Source: UBA3263 sp964586765
Lineage (GTDB): Bacteria > Bacteroidota > Bacteroidia > Bacteroidales > Muribaculaceae
Direction: 5' to 3'
Assembly: GCA_964586765.1 (NCBI GenBank)
Contig: CAZPHN010000021.1
Location: 1-43,982, forward strand
Length of the DNA stretch: 43,982 nt
Part shown: positions 24,146 through 32,117 of the stretch, piece after piece
Position numbering within the stretch: the first letter of the stretch is position 1
How the letters are laid out: each line of letters begins with the position of its first letter
Program-made: the position numbers and the translations under genes
Notes under the pieces: model-generated
Told to the model about the DNA's origin: nothing
The model's database searches: none
What the model saw: the letters and a program-made list of their open reading frames with translations, nothing else

Positions 24146-24249
24146 GCTTGGGGGCGGCATGCGTCCTCGCATGCCGGAAACATTGCCTTAAAGCACTTGT
24201 TATTCAAATTGTTACAGGCACGCGAGGACGCGTGCCGCTCCCGAGCAGC
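24146..24249. repeat. Double-hairpin palindromic element, copy A
   Basis: Outer arms GCTTGGGGGC and the inverted GCTCCCGAGC enclose two perfect hairpins, GGCATGCG-TCCT-CGCATGCC (24156-24175) and GGCACGCG-AGGA-CGCGTGCC (24217-24236), which are near-reverse complements of one another. The element fills the space between the convergent LRR and beta-propeller genes. Further copies lie at 29390 and 34752. Confidence 0.85.
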
Positions 24250-24250
24250 T

Positions 24251-25441
24251 TTACTCAGCAATGCGATATGTAATCCATACAAAATTGCTTTCGTCGTTGG
24301 ATTTCTCTATTATATCCAGTAATGCAGGGTCTTTTATCTCATCACGGTCAGCGGCATCCATCAATTTGTAAATGGGTCGAAGCATGAATAAGTGCCCGTT
24401 TGACTCCATAAACAATCCGGTTTCGGCATATCTATGAAACTCATTCTTTTCAAAATCGTAGATGTAAGTTCCGGACTTGCTCGGATTCTCAGAAATGGTT
24501 TCAGCTGAATGATTCGTCGTTTTACGGAGAATTTCAAATATCATATAACGCTTACCTGCATAAAGGACCGAAACCAAATCAGGGTTATCATAATCCTTAC
24601 TCCAATTCCGTTTAACCGCTATTGGCTTAGTCAAGCCATCATCTTTCACGGCAAAAATAGTATCATTAGAAAATTCCGAAACAATTAACTGATTCTCTCC
24701 TCCATGAGTATACTTTATGTCCATTTTCCAGTTAGGCGCATAAATGTCAGGGGATTTCGGGACATATCGATTACATATCTTGTAGTCCACTCTTTCAATA
24801 GGCAACTGTATGACATTTCCGGAGTTACGGTCAATCAGCAGGTATGGCTTACTGTCCAGCGGGTCATCAGTCTTTCCCGCAACTATTCTGCGGATAGAAT
24901 TCTGCGTTACATAGTAATACGAGTCGTCAAGAATAGCGAACGACCCTGATTCAGGATTGATTTTATCCTTCATCTGCAACTCGCTCAGGAATTCCCCATC
25001 AAATGAATATGTCTTGATCTTTGACGGCGAATCAGAGGTCAAAACATGGCATGTCCGGGTAGATCTATCAACTCCCAGTCCAAATAGATTAACATATTCT
25101 TCAGGACCTTCTCCGGTTCGGTCAAAAGATGCCAGAACCTTTCCTGAGTCCTTGTCAAATATGATTACATTATTGTGATACATGGCTACCCATGAATCTC
25201 CAATAACTGGAATTCCGAACGGGAATATTATAGTATCATGAGGCTGAAAGTATTCTATGGAAGCAATTGCCGGATTAGAGTCATAATCGAATTCCTCAAT
25301 TGGCATAGATTGTAATGCATTAATGTCTAATTCGACAAAATCACCATTATTTGATGTGGTATCAGATGTTGTCTTAGAGGTACACATTGCCAAGAGACTA
25401 ACAACAGCAACTGCAAGAAAGAGATTTAAAATGCGCTTCAT
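24251..25441 (-). CDS. 6-bladed beta-propeller lipoprotein
   Basis: A 396-residue lipoprotein (signal peptide with L-A-M-C, Cys 20) matching the Bacteroidota 6-bladed beta-propeller family. Typical features are the early D-G-D-x-V-x-L segment, F-D-K-D-S-G-K-V-L-A-S-F-D-R-T-G-E-G-P-E-E-Y (about 96-117; the G-x-G-P-E-E-Y motif is characteristic) and later R-N-S-G-N-V-I. Such proteins sit in the outer membrane or periplasm; their ligands are mostly unknown. A consensus promoter lies about 95 bases upstream on the minus strand. It is monocistronic and converges on the LRR gene across repeat copy A. Confidence 0.85.
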   Translation of the reverse strand: MKRILNLFLAVAVVSLLAMCTSKTTSDTTSNNGDFVELDINALQSMPIEEFDYDSNPAIASIEYFQPHDTIIFPFGIPVIGDSWVAMYHNNVIIFDKDSGKVLASFDRTGEGPEEYVNLFGLGVDRSTRTCHVLTSDSPSKIKTYSFDGEFLSELQMKDKINPESGSFAILDDSYYYVTQNSIRRIVAGKTDDPLDSKPYLLIDRNSGNVIQLPIERVDYKICNRYVPKSPDIYAPNWKMDIKYTHGGENQLIVSEFSNDTIFAVKDDGLTKPIAVKRNWSKDYDNPDLVSVLYAGKRYMIFEILRKTTNHSAETISENPSKSGTYIYDFEKNEFHRYAETGLFMESNGHLFMLRPIYKLMDAADRDEIKDPALLDIIEKSNDESNFVWITYRIAE

Positions 25442-25534
25442 TTCCTTAATTGTGGCTCTATTTATTGTTTTTCTATCAGTTGACTTCCCGTAAGAGCCAT
25501 ATAATCAGGACAACCAACTAACATCTATCGGCGA

Positions 25535-25565
25535 CAAAATTAGTCATTATTTTACCTAATTCAAA
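25535..25565 (-). promoter_or_regulatory. Consensus promoter, beta-propeller gene
   Basis: On the minus strand, TTTG (25565-25562), 19 bases, TAATTTTG (25542-25535). The leader would be about 90 bases. An 8-base G tract (25592-25599) lies further upstream in this 356-base divergent spacer; no other feature was seen between the two promoters. Confidence 0.8.
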
Positions 25566-25751
25566 GCAATTTCGTAAGTTTTTTGCGCTGTGGGGGGGGT
25601 AAAACACTATAAATCAACATATTACAAAACTAAAGTTTTTCGTTTTACAGACTGACAAATATATTTTCCCCACCCATTACTCCCAATGGCTCGACGACAC
25701 ATCTCACAATTGACTGAAATTTTGCTATTCGAAATTTTCAAGTTTATAATT

Positions 25752-25782
25752 TTTGTATTTCAAAATTTTTTCATTAATTTTG
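25752..25782 (+). promoter_or_regulatory. Consensus promoter of the higBA module
   Basis: TTTG (25752-25755), 19 bases, TAATTTTG (25775-25782), 15 bases before the higB ATG. The flanking sequence is very A+T rich with several TTTCAAAATTTT-like palindromic words that could be antitoxin binding sites. Confidence 0.8.
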
Positions 25783-25797
25783 CAGCATACATAAGAT

Positions 25798-26097
25798 ATG
25801 CATATAATCTCACATAGAAAACTAAAAGAGTTCTACGAATCTCCGGGAAAGGAAGATTCAAGGATTGCCTTGGAGCGATGGTATAACACTGCCCAACAAG
25901 CTACATGGCACAACTTATCGGAAATCAAGGAGGATTTTCCCGCTACAGACTACGTAGGAAACCAACACTATGTATTTAACATCAAGGGCAATAATTATCG
26001 CCTTGTTGTAGTCATCAAGTTCACTATCGGCAGAATATTTATCCGCTTTGTAGGAACTCACGCCGAGTACGATAAAATTGATTGTTCAACCATCTAA
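25798..26097 (+). CDS. higB: HigB-type toxin (mRNA interferase)
   Basis: A 99-residue protein of the HigB toxin family, RelE-fold ribosome-dependent mRNA endonucleases. The family pattern is clear: M-H-I-I-S-H-R-K-L-K-E-F-Y at the start, E-R-W-Y near 27-30, D-F-P-A-T-D-Y-V-G-N near 45-54, V-F-N-I-K-G-N-N-Y-R-L (58-68; the R-L is conserved), and F-V-G-T-H-A-E-Y-D-K-I near the end. Toxin precedes antitoxin by 10 bases, the order expected for HigBA. Full family length. Confidence 0.92.
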   Translation: MHIISHRKLKEFYESPGKEDSRIALERWYNTAQQATWHNLSEIKEDFPATDYVGNQHYVFNIKGNNYRLVVVIKFTIGRIFIRFVGTHAEYDKIDCSTI

Positions 26098-26107
26098 GAC
26101 AAAGAAT

Positions 26108-26467
26108 ATGGAAATAACCAAACAGCAATATGACTATGCTCTCAACCGCATTGAAGAACTGTTGCCCCTCGTTACGGATGAAACTCCCGCGAGCGATAGT
26201 AACGCCATTGAGCTTACCATTGTTTCAGACGTGGTTGAAGCATACGAAAAAATCCACTATCCCATTGCCAAACCCACCATTGGCGAACTCATAAGCCTTT
26301 CAATCGAAGAAAAAGGCATGACCCAGAAACAGCTTGCCAACGAGCTCGGCATAAGTCCCTCACGCGTAAGCGACTACATATCCGGTCGCGCAGAACCCAC
26401 ATTACGCATTGCTCGCGCAATCTGCCTTATTTTGGGGATTGCGCCCGCAGCAATGCTCGGGATTTAA
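26108..26467 (+). CDS. higA: HigA-type antitoxin, XRE family
   Basis: A 119-residue protein with an N-terminal toxin-binding region (about 1-50) and a C-terminal XRE helix-turn-helix (about 56-115: I-E-E-K-G-M-T-Q-K-Q-L-A-N-E-L-G-I-S-P then S-R-V-S-D-Y-I-S-G-R-A-E-P-T). HigA neutralises HigB and represses the operon. The start at 26108 is chosen over an upstream in-frame ATG at 26078 that overlaps higB. The first codons and the 11 bases before them recur, decayed, at 20097 next to the DUF4160/DUF2442 pair. Confidence 0.92.
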   Translation: MEITKQQYDYALNRIEELLPLVTDETPASDSNAIELTIVSDVVEAYEKIHYPIAKPTIGELISLSIEEKGMTQKQLANELGISPSRVSDYISGRAEPTLRIARAICLILGIAPAAMLGI

Positions 26468-26510
26468 AGACTCTTTGCGGGAAATAATCGGATTGTTTTG
26501 GCTTTGAATT

Positions 26511-26915
26511 TTGAATAAGGCTATCTTTAATAATAACCGCCAACGCATTGGCATTGCCGTTGTCGCTTTGGTTGCGGCAGCGATAATGTTATGCGTGTAT
26601 TTTTGGTTTGACCCGGTTGAGGAGGGGCGTTTTTTCCCGAAATGCCCGGTTTATTTCCTGACGGGACTGCAATGTCCGTCCTGCGGCAGTCAGCGCGCTT
26701 TTCATGCCCTGCTCCACGGGGAGTTCCTCGCCGCCCTGCGCTATAATTATTTTATCGTTTTCGGCGTTCCTTTTTTCACTTTGCTTATTATTTCGAGCAT
26801 TTTCAGGTCAAAATTTGCCGCAATTTATGATTTTCTGTTCAGCTTTAAGGGCGCGACGGTCTATCTGACGGTCTATCTGGTATGGTTTGTTGTTAGGAAC
26901 TGCCTCAGTCTGTAA
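26511..26915 (+). CDS. DUF2752 membrane protein (TTG start)
   Basis: A 134-residue protein with three predicted membrane segments (about 13-32, 78-98, 112-130) and the DUF2752 core C-P-x-x-x-L-T-G-L-Q-C-P-S-C-G-S-Q-R-A-F-H (about 46-65). The cysteines are conserved in the family; function is unknown. No in-frame ATG lies before the first membrane segment, so translation probably begins at TTG 26511. It ends 11 bases inside the convergent HD gene. Confidence 0.75.
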   Translation: MNKAIFNNNRQRIGIAVVALVAAAIMLCVYFWFDPVEEGRFFPKCPVYFLTGLQCPSCGSQRAFHALLHGEFLAALRYNYFIVFGVPFFTLLIISSIFRSKFAAIYDFLFSFKGATVYLTVYLVWFVVRNCLSL

Positions 26916-27426
26916 TCGCGAAAAGCGCGTGAAGGTCGCGGAAACGCGCAAGATTGTCATCGCCAAAGCGCGAAATTGACGCTTCGACGCGCTCGAGGCT
27001 CTTCTTATCCATGGAGCCGGACTTGGAGTAGAATTTGTCGGCGTAGCAGACCAGTTTTTCAAGCAGGGTTTCAGGGACAAGGTCGCCAATGCCAACTCCG
27101 GTATGGCGTTCGGCAACCCGCGCCGCCCATTCGGGAGCCCCTTCGCGGCGCAGCAGTGCGGCACCTAACGGTCCATGCTCGATATAAGGCGAGGAGCCGC
27201 AGCAATGTATTCCGGGAGCGTCGCAAAGAAATATGCCTATGTCATGGAGCATGGCGGCAGCCTCCACTTGGGCAGGGTCGAGCGGAAGATGGCGGCGCGA
27301 AGCTATTTCGAGGGCAAACTGAGCCACGGAGCGGGCATGGCGCATATAAATATCCCGAAGGGGTGTGCCTTCGGGATAATATTTATCAATAATCCGCTGC
27401 GGGTCAAAGGATAGTGTTCCAGCCAT
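26905..27426 (-). CDS. HD-domain phosphohydrolase
   Basis: With the start at 27426 the protein has 173 residues. HD superfamily motifs are complete: His30 (Y-M-R-H), H-D at 61-62 in M-L-H-D-I-G, a further E-H-G-P-L-G segment near 83-88 and E-R-H-T-G-V-G-I near 107-114. These residues bind divalent metal; HD enzymes of this size hydrolyse phosphate esters or nucleotides, substrate unknown. A longer start at 27447 is possible but overlaps ilvE by 44 rather than 23 bases. Translational coupling to ilvE is likely. Confidence 0.85.
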   Translation of the reverse strand: MAGTLSFDPQRIIDKYYPEGTPLRDIYMRHARSVAQFALEIASRRHLPLDPAQVEAAAMLHDIGIFLCDAPGIHCCGSSPYIEHGPLGAALLRREGAPEWAARVAERHTGVGIGDLVPETLLEKLVCYADKFYSKSGSMDKKSLERVEASISRFGDDNLARFRDLHALFAITD

Positions 27427-28426
27427 GGATATCTTCAGCCTCGCCATACTGGATGGCGCGCAGGCGGTTGTAAAGTTCGGTAGTTATGGGACCCGGCTTG
27501 CCATCCTTGGCAATAATGTATTTCTTGCCGGTATCGAGGTCATCGACCTCGGAAACAGGCGACGCAACGGCTGCGGTGCCACAGGCGGCTGCCTCGCTTA
27601 CCTCCTCGAGTTCCTCCAGAAGGATATGACGCTCTTCGACTTCAAGACCCATATCGCGGGCTATCTGCATCAGGCTCTTGTTGGTAATCGAAGGGAGAAT
27701 GGAGTCAGAGGCGGGCGTTATGTACTTTCCGTCCTTGATGGCGAAGAAGTTTGCGGGACCGCACTCGTCGAGGTATTTCTTTTCGCGGGGGTCAAGATAA
27801 AGGACCGCGCTATAGCCTAAGGAGTGGGCTTTCTCGCCGGCAGCGATACTGGCGGCATAGTTTCCGCCTACTTTCCAGCGACCGGTTCCCTTGGGAGCCA
27901 CGCGGTCATACTCGCGCATCACGCATATCTTTGTAGGCTTAAACCCTTCTTTAAAATAAGGTCCTACGGGCGAAACAAAAACGACGAAAGTAAATTCCGA
28001 GGCGGGCTTCACGCCCACGCGGGCGGTAATTCCGATTTCAAGCGGGCGAATATAGAGGGATGCACCTGTTCCGTAGGGAGGAATGAAGCGTTCGTTGGCT
28101 TTAACCACACGCTTGACCATCTCGGAGAAAAGTTCCACGGGGACAGGCTCCATCATCAGTCCCTTGGCAGACTCAATGATGCGCTTTGCGTTCTCCTCAA
28201 GGCGGAAAATCCTTACTTTGCCGTCCTTTCCACGGAAAGCCTTCAGACCCTCGAAGATTTCCTGACCGTAATGGAGAGCAGTCGCTGCCATATGGAGATT
28301 GATGTACTCCGAGTCTGTCTCCTCTATCGGACCCCACTTTCCATCGCGGAAGGTGCTTCGAACATTGACATCGGTCGGCACATAGCCGAACGAGAGGTTT
28401 GCCCAGTCAATTTCGTTAGAATTCAT
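27404..28426 (-). CDS. ilvE: Branched-chain amino acid aminotransferase
   Basis: A 340-residue class IV PLP-dependent aminotransferase of the longer (type II) BCAT group, catalysing the last step of leucine, isoleucine and valine synthesis and the first step of their breakdown. Supporting motifs: F-G-Y-V-P-T-D early, the conserved arginine segment Y-I-R-P-L (about 126-130), G-T-G-R-W-K-V-G-G-N-Y-A-A-S with the PLP lysine (about 180-193), and C-G-T-A-A-V near 287-292 for phosphate binding. Full family length. A -7 box (TAACTTTG on the minus strand, 28486-28479) lies 53 bases upstream without a good -33 element. The HD gene follows with an overlap. Confidence 0.95.
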   Translation of the reverse strand: MNSNEIDWANLSFGYVPTDVNVRSTFRDGKWGPIEETDSEYINLHMAATALHYGQEIFEGLKAFRGKDGKVRIFRLEENAKRIIESAKGLMMEPVPVELFSEMVKRVVKANERFIPPYGTGASLYIRPLEIGITARVGVKPASEFTFVVFVSPVGPYFKEGFKPTKICVMREYDRVAPKGTGRWKVGGNYAASIAAGEKAHSLGYSAVLYLDPREKKYLDECGPANFFAIKDGKYITPASDSILPSITNKSLMQIARDMGLEVEERHILLEELEEVSEAAACGTAAVASPVSEVDDLDTGKKYIIAKDGKPGPITTELYNRLRAIQYGEAEDIHGWNTIL

Positions 28427-28495
28427 ATTTAATGCTTTTTTACCTGTATGGTTAACTGAATAACCTCTAATACGGGAGCAAAGTTAGTAACTTTT

Positions 28496-28526
28496 TTTGA
28501 TTTAACGGATAAAAAATTTAAATTTG
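28496..28526 (+). promoter_or_regulatory. Consensus promoter, M23-like gene
   Basis: TTTG (28496-28499), 19 bases, TAAATTTG (28519-28526). The ATG at 28535 is 8 bases past the box, so the transcript probably starts 2-4 bases before it: leaderless or nearly so. Confidence 0.8.
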
Positions 28527-28534
28527 CACCACAA

Positions 28535-29332
28535 ATGAGAAAAAAAGCATTAAAAACCACCAAAAGGTATCGCTTGACCTTTGTCAGCGAGAACACGCTC
28601 AACACCCTCTGGACTCTGCGAATGAGCCGCACCCGGGCGTGGATTTTCGGCGCGCTCTGCGTTGCCGCTGTCGGCGCGCTCGTCGCCCTGTTGTTCGGAC
28701 TCACTCCGCTCGGCTCGATTCTTCCCGGATACATGCGTCCGGACCAGCGCAGGGCGCAGATAGAGAGCGGACTGAGGATTGACTCGCTCTTGGAGCGTCA
28801 GGCAGTACAGACGGCATGGATTGAGAACATCGAAGCTATCCTTACGGGCGACGTCGACACTGCTGCCACGGCGTCGGCAACGGAGGCTGTTCCGGAGATT
28901 GCAGACACGCTGATTCCGGCATCGGCTGCCGAGCGTAAATTCGTTGAGGAATGGACCGAGCGCGAACGTTATAATCTCACGCTTGTCAACCCGGCGGTTG
29001 CGTCTACCATGAGTTTCCGCCAGCCGGTGGCAACCGTGCTGCGCCGCGACACGCTGAGCGGTCCAGCTATCCGCATTGAAACCACGCGCGAAGCCACAGT
29101 CAACGCCATTCAAGGGGGCACTGTGATTGACTCTCACCTTGACGTGGCGTCAGGCCGTCAGTCCATAATCATTCAGCATCCCAATGAGTTTATAAGCCGC
29201 TATGACGGTATCGCCAAGAGCTTCGTCACGATAGGTCAGCGCGTTCAACCGGGCACAGCAATCGGCATTCTCGGTTCCGACGGAACAATGACCCTTACCA
29301 TCTGGCGCGCCGGCACCCCCCTCCTGAATTAA
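28535..29332 (+). CDS. Membrane-anchored degenerate LytM/M23-like protein
   Basis: A 265-residue protein with a basic cytoplasmic N-terminus (about 1-34), one membrane segment (about 38-62) and a periplasmic C-terminal LytM/M23-like beta domain (about 150-265). Signature remains are A-T-V-N-A-I-Q-G-G-T-V near 186-196, G-Q-R-V-Q-P-G-T-A-I-G near 228-240 and a final T-L-T-I-W-R. None of the zinc ligands is present: the H-x-x-x-D segment is absent and the H-x-H near the end is replaced by T-L-T. It is probably a regulator or scaffold of murein hydrolases, not an enzyme. Promoter and start are nearly coincident. Confidence 0.8.
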   Translation: MRKKALKTTKRYRLTFVSENTLNTLWTLRMSRTRAWIFGALCVAAVGALVALLFGLTPLGSILPGYMRPDQRRAQIESGLRIDSLLERQAVQTAWIENIEAILTGDVDTAATASATEAVPEIADTLIPASAAERKFVEEWTERERYNLTLVNPAVASTMSFRQPVATVLRRDTLSGPAIRIETTREATVNAIQGGTVIDSHLDVASGRQSIIIQHPNEFISRYDGIAKSFVTIGQRVQPGTAIGILGSDGTMTLTIWRAGTPLLN

Positions 29333-29354
29333 ATCCCGGTTCCTTGTAAAAACA

Positions 29355-29389
29355 GAGGCTGTCTAACAAGTTTAGACGGCTTCTCTTTT
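29355..29389 (+). terminator. Terminator of the M23-like gene
   Basis: Stem GAGGCTGTCTAA/TTAGACGGCTTC (12 pairs with G-U wobbles), then TCTTTTC. Same family as the terminators at 24101 and 29507. The T tract is short, so strength is uncertain. Confidence 0.65.
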
Positions 29390-29488
29390 CTTGGGGGCGA
29401 CACGCGTCCTCGCGTGTCTGTAATCATTTGGGCAACAGATATTTTGGGCGATATTTCCGGCATGCGAGGACGCATGCCGCCCCCAAGC
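29390..29488. repeat. Double-hairpin palindromic element, copy B
   Basis: CTTGGGGGC and the inverted GCCCCCAAGC enclose GACACGCG-TCCT-CGCGTGTC (29399-29418) and GGCATGCG-AGGA-CGCATGCC (29459-29478). It lies between the convergent M23-like and OmpA genes and is flanked by two inverted terminator stems, making a palindrome of about 190 bases. Confidence 0.85.
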
Positions 29489-29506
29489 AACCATGTCCAC
29501 CCCCAT

Positions 29507-29541
29507 AAAAAAGGAACTGTCTAAACTTGTTAGACAGCTCC
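29507..29541 (-). terminator. Terminator of the OmpA gene
   Basis: On the minus strand, GGAGCTGTCTAA/TTAGACAGTTCC (12 pairs, one G-U) followed by six T, 28 bases past the ompA-like stop. Confidence 0.85.
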
Positions 29542-29568
29542 TTAGTTTTTTATCAGTTCAGGGGAAAC

Positions 29569-30792
29569 TTATTTAGCCTGAATGGTTACGCAACGATCGA
29601 GGTAAACATTTTCCTTGCCTTCGTACTTGTTACCGGGGTTAGTGGTAACGTCGAGCTGACCTACGTTAACGCCGTTGCGAACGAGGATGTTCTTAACGTT
29701 GTTAGCACGGTTCTGACGGAGACGAGCGTTGATTGCATCGGTACCGGTGTAGTTGTCGGCCCAACCGCAAACGTCATACTTAACGCTGGTGTCAGCCTTC
29801 ATCTGAGCGGCTACGCTCTTGAGGACATTAGCGTCGGTGCGAGAAACGGTAGCAGAACCGATGGGGAAGTAAACGGTAGCGAGGGGAGCAACGCAGGGAG
29901 CAGCAGCTGCGGTGGGCATCGGGCGACGGAGGCATTCGTCGAGCTTGCGCTGGGTGTCAGCAAGGCGAGCTTCGCATTCTGCGAGACGAGCACGGATGGG
30001 GTCGCAGTTTTCAGCCGGCGGGCAAACGGGAACCACGGGAGCGGTCCAAGTGCGCTGGTTGAAGAGGTAGGTTACGCCGAGGAAACCGGCAACGTTGCTG
30101 TTAACCTCACCGTGAGGCATACCAGCTTCCCAACGAGAACCGATAGCGGTATAACGGAGGTCGATGCTGAGGGCAACCTGCTTGCTTACGTTGAAGCTGT
30201 TGATGATACCGGCGCGGAGAGCGATGTTGGTGTCAAAAGTTTTAGCATCCCACTTGGTAGCGGAACCAGCCTTGTGTTCGAAAGCCAGATAACCTGCACC
30301 ACCTACATAAGCGATGAAGTTATAAACGCGGTTGGGCTTGTAGCCACACCACCAGTTGGTAACATTCAACATAGCGTCGAAGCTGATGCCGAGGTTAGCA
30401 ACTTTAGTTTTGCTGTATACGTGACCGTTCTTGCCGGTGAAGTGCTTGATGTCGCCATTCTTGTCATAAACGAGACCGAAAGCGTCGTCGCTATAAGACA
30501 GACCCTTGGCACCCATATAGCCAAGACCGCCACGGAGACCCAAGATGGGAGAGAACCACTTGCCAACTTCAAGACCGAAAGCGGGAGCGAAACGGTCAGC
30601 AGCATCACGCTTGTTGTCATGACGGCTGATTTGGAAGTTTGCGCCACCTTCAGCAGTAAGGAACCAATTGTCTTTGAAACGATTGAAGGTGTAACCCTGA
30701 GCGGGATCCTCCACATAGGTCACTTCCTGTGCGAAAGCTGAGCCGCTAACAATAGCTGCGCAGGCAAGTGCCAGAAACAGATTTTTTTTCAT
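29569..30792 (-). CDS. OmpA-family outer-membrane protein
   Basis: A 407-residue protein: signal peptide (cleavage after S-A-F-A, about residue 21), an N-terminal eight-strand barrel-like domain (about 22-235), a short Cys-rich helical linker (C-P-P-A-E-N-C near 240, then a coiled coil with C-E-A-R-L-A and D-E-C-L) and a C-terminal peptidoglycan-binding OmpA domain (about 280-407; V-Y-F-P-I-G-S-A-T-V-S then N-A-R-L-R-Q-N-R-A-N-N-V). It links outer membrane and cell wall. Strong codon bias (few rare codons) suggests high expression. A large open frame on the opposite strand is a by-product of that bias. Confidence 0.93.
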   Translation of the reverse strand: MKKNLFLALACAAIVSGSAFAQEVTYVEDPAQGYTFNRFKDNWFLTAEGGANFQISRHDNKRDAADRFAPAFGLEVGKWFSPILGLRGGLGYMGAKGLSYSDDAFGLVYDKNGDIKHFTGKNGHVYSKTKVANLGISFDAMLNVTNWWCGYKPNRVYNFIAYVGGAGYLAFEHKAGSATKWDAKTFDTNIALRAGIINSFNVSKQVALSIDLRYTAIGSRWEAGMPHGEVNSNVAGFLGVTYLFNQRTWTAPVVPVCPPAENCDPIRARLAECEARLADTQRKLDECLRRPMPTAAAAPCVAPLATVYFPIGSATVSRTDANVLKSVAAQMKADTSVKYDVCGWADNYTGTDAINARLRQNRANNVKNILVRNGVNVGQLDVTTNPGNKYEGKENVYLDRCVTIQAK

Positions 30793-30922
30793 AAACAGTT
30801 ATGAGTTATTGAGTTAAATAAATAGTTTTGCGTAAAAATTTATATAGAATGCACTTTTTGCGGTGCTAAGTTACGAACTTTTTTTGAAATAATCACAATT
30901 TTTGCAAAAAAGTTAAAATTTT

Positions 30923-31573
30923 TCACACGCGATTTCCAAAGATGTCAGTGCCGATACGCACAAGGGTTGCTCCATGAGCCACAGCGAGGTGCCAATCGCC
31001 ACTCATTCCCATACTTAGCTCGGTAGCCGACGGAATAATCCGGCGCAAGCGTTCACCCGTGCGAGCTATCTCCGCAAAGTCGGCGTTCACACGCGCTTCA
31101 TCGTCAGTATTCGTCGCCATTCCCATGACTCCTTTTATCTCAATTGCGGGAAGGTCCTTACACGCGCGCGCACATTCTATAAGGTCATCGGGGAGAAACC
31201 CGGTTTTGGTCTCCTCAGCAGCGACATGAACCTGAAGCAATACGCGCATACAGACGCCGGCACGCTCCGCCTCCGCACTTATCAGCCGGAGCAGACGCTC
31301 GGAGTCGACGCTCTCAATGACGCTGACCGCAGGAATCAACCGCCGCAACTTGTTGGTCTGCACATGACCGATAAAGTGCCATACGCAATCGCCGGGCATG
31401 GCGGCAGCCTTTGCAACGACCTCATCGACGCGACTTTCACCGAAAAGACGCTGACCTGCGTCATAAGCCTCGCGCACAGCCTCCACAGGATGAAACTTAC
31501 TGACGGCAACGAGCCTTACGCCCTCGGGGAGTTGACGACGGAGACGCTGCAGATTACTGCTTATCTGCCCCAT
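30923..31573 (-). CDS. YggS/PLPBP-family pyridoxal phosphate-binding protein
   Basis: A 216-residue alanine-racemase-fold protein without signal peptide. The PLP lysine is Lys26 in V-A-V-S-K-F-H-P; other family motifs are G-E-S-R-V-D-E near 45-51, W-H-F-I-G-H-V-Q-T-N-K (66-76) and L-S-M-G-M-S-G-D-W near the C-terminus. Members keep vitamin B6 pools in balance and have no known catalysis. The gene overlaps the 3' end of the DUF4494 gene by 20 bases, so both are read as one operon. Confidence 0.93.
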   Translation of the reverse strand: MGQISSNLQRLRRQLPEGVRLVAVSKFHPVEAVREAYDAGQRLFGESRVDEVVAKAAAMPGDCVWHFIGHVQTNKLRRLIPAVSVIESVDSERLLRLISAEAERAGVCMRVLLQVHVAAEETKTGFLPDDLIECARACKDLPAIEIKGVMGMATNTDDEARVNADFAEIARTGERLRRIIPSATELSMGMSGDWHLAVAHGATLVRIGTDIFGNRV

Positions 31574-31997
31574 CGAGCTTAGCGGCGTATACGTCGAGAA
31601 TAGGAGTTTCGGTAATAGAGACTATCTCAAAGTCCGCCATGGTTCCCTTCATGCCCTCCATAAAATTATCATAGGCATTCTTAAAGTTAGAGCCGGCTGT
31701 AAGAATCTGTGAAATAGCGCGTTTCTCAATGGCAGACTTTTCATCGATAGTGATGAAAGCCACCTTGACCAGATACCACTTATCGGCGGTATCATCGCGG
31801 AAAATTTCGGATATTTTGGTCTTTTTTACGGAAGCGACTTCCATTTCGCCGCTCACGTAGGGGGTTACCTCTTCGATAACACGGGCTTCTGCCTCGGTAA
31901 AGCTCAGGGCATCAACCATAAAGGTATCGGTTACTTTTTTCTGCAGTCCGTTCTCCACAATTTTGTGGTAAGCGACTTTACATTCAAACCAATTCAT
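31554..31997 (-). CDS. DUF4494 domain protein
   Basis: A 147-residue small soluble protein that begins M-N-W-F-E-C-K-V and continues with V-T-D-T-F-M-V-D-A-L-S-F-T-E-A-E near 21-36; these are the marks of DUF4494, a family confined largely to Bacteroidota. Function unknown. It stands first in the operon with the YggS-like gene (20-base overlap). A minus-strand -7 box lies 41 bases upstream. Confidence 0.88.
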   Translation of the reverse strand: MNWFECKVAYHKIVENGLQKKVTDTFMVDALSFTEAEARVIEEVTPYVSGEMEVASVKKTKISEIFRDDTADKWYLVKVAFITIDEKSAIEKRAISQILTAGSNFKNAYDNFMEGMKGTMADFEIVSITETPILDVYAAKLDGADKQ

Positions 31998-32037
31998 TTC
32001 TAAAGTAAAAATTAAATAAACTTGTATTTTTGAGGTG

Positions 32038-32045
32038 CAAAGGTA
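32038..32045 (-). promoter_or_regulatory. -7 box of the DUF4494/yggS operon
   Basis: TACCTTTG on the minus strand matches TAnnTTTG; the -33 region overlaps the terminator of the upstream permease and has no clear TTTG. Confidence 0.45.
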
Positions 32046-32049
32046 AGCA

Positions 32050-32085
32050 AAAAAAACAAGAGCCGGAAGAAAAACCTCCGGCTCT
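32050..32085 (-). terminator. Terminator of the sugar permease gene
   Basis: On the minus strand, AGAGCCGGA/TCCGGCTCT (9 pairs) followed by TGTTTTTTTT. It lies 32 bases after the permease stop. Confidence 0.85.
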
Positions 32086-32117
32086 TTATTGTTTTCTTAA
32101 AAAATGGATATTTTACA

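Noticed and set aside
29527..30741. A 404-codon open frame antisense to the OmpA gene
   Set aside because: It mirrors the biased codons of the ompA-like gene, has no promoter or recognisable domain, and the sense protein is clear.
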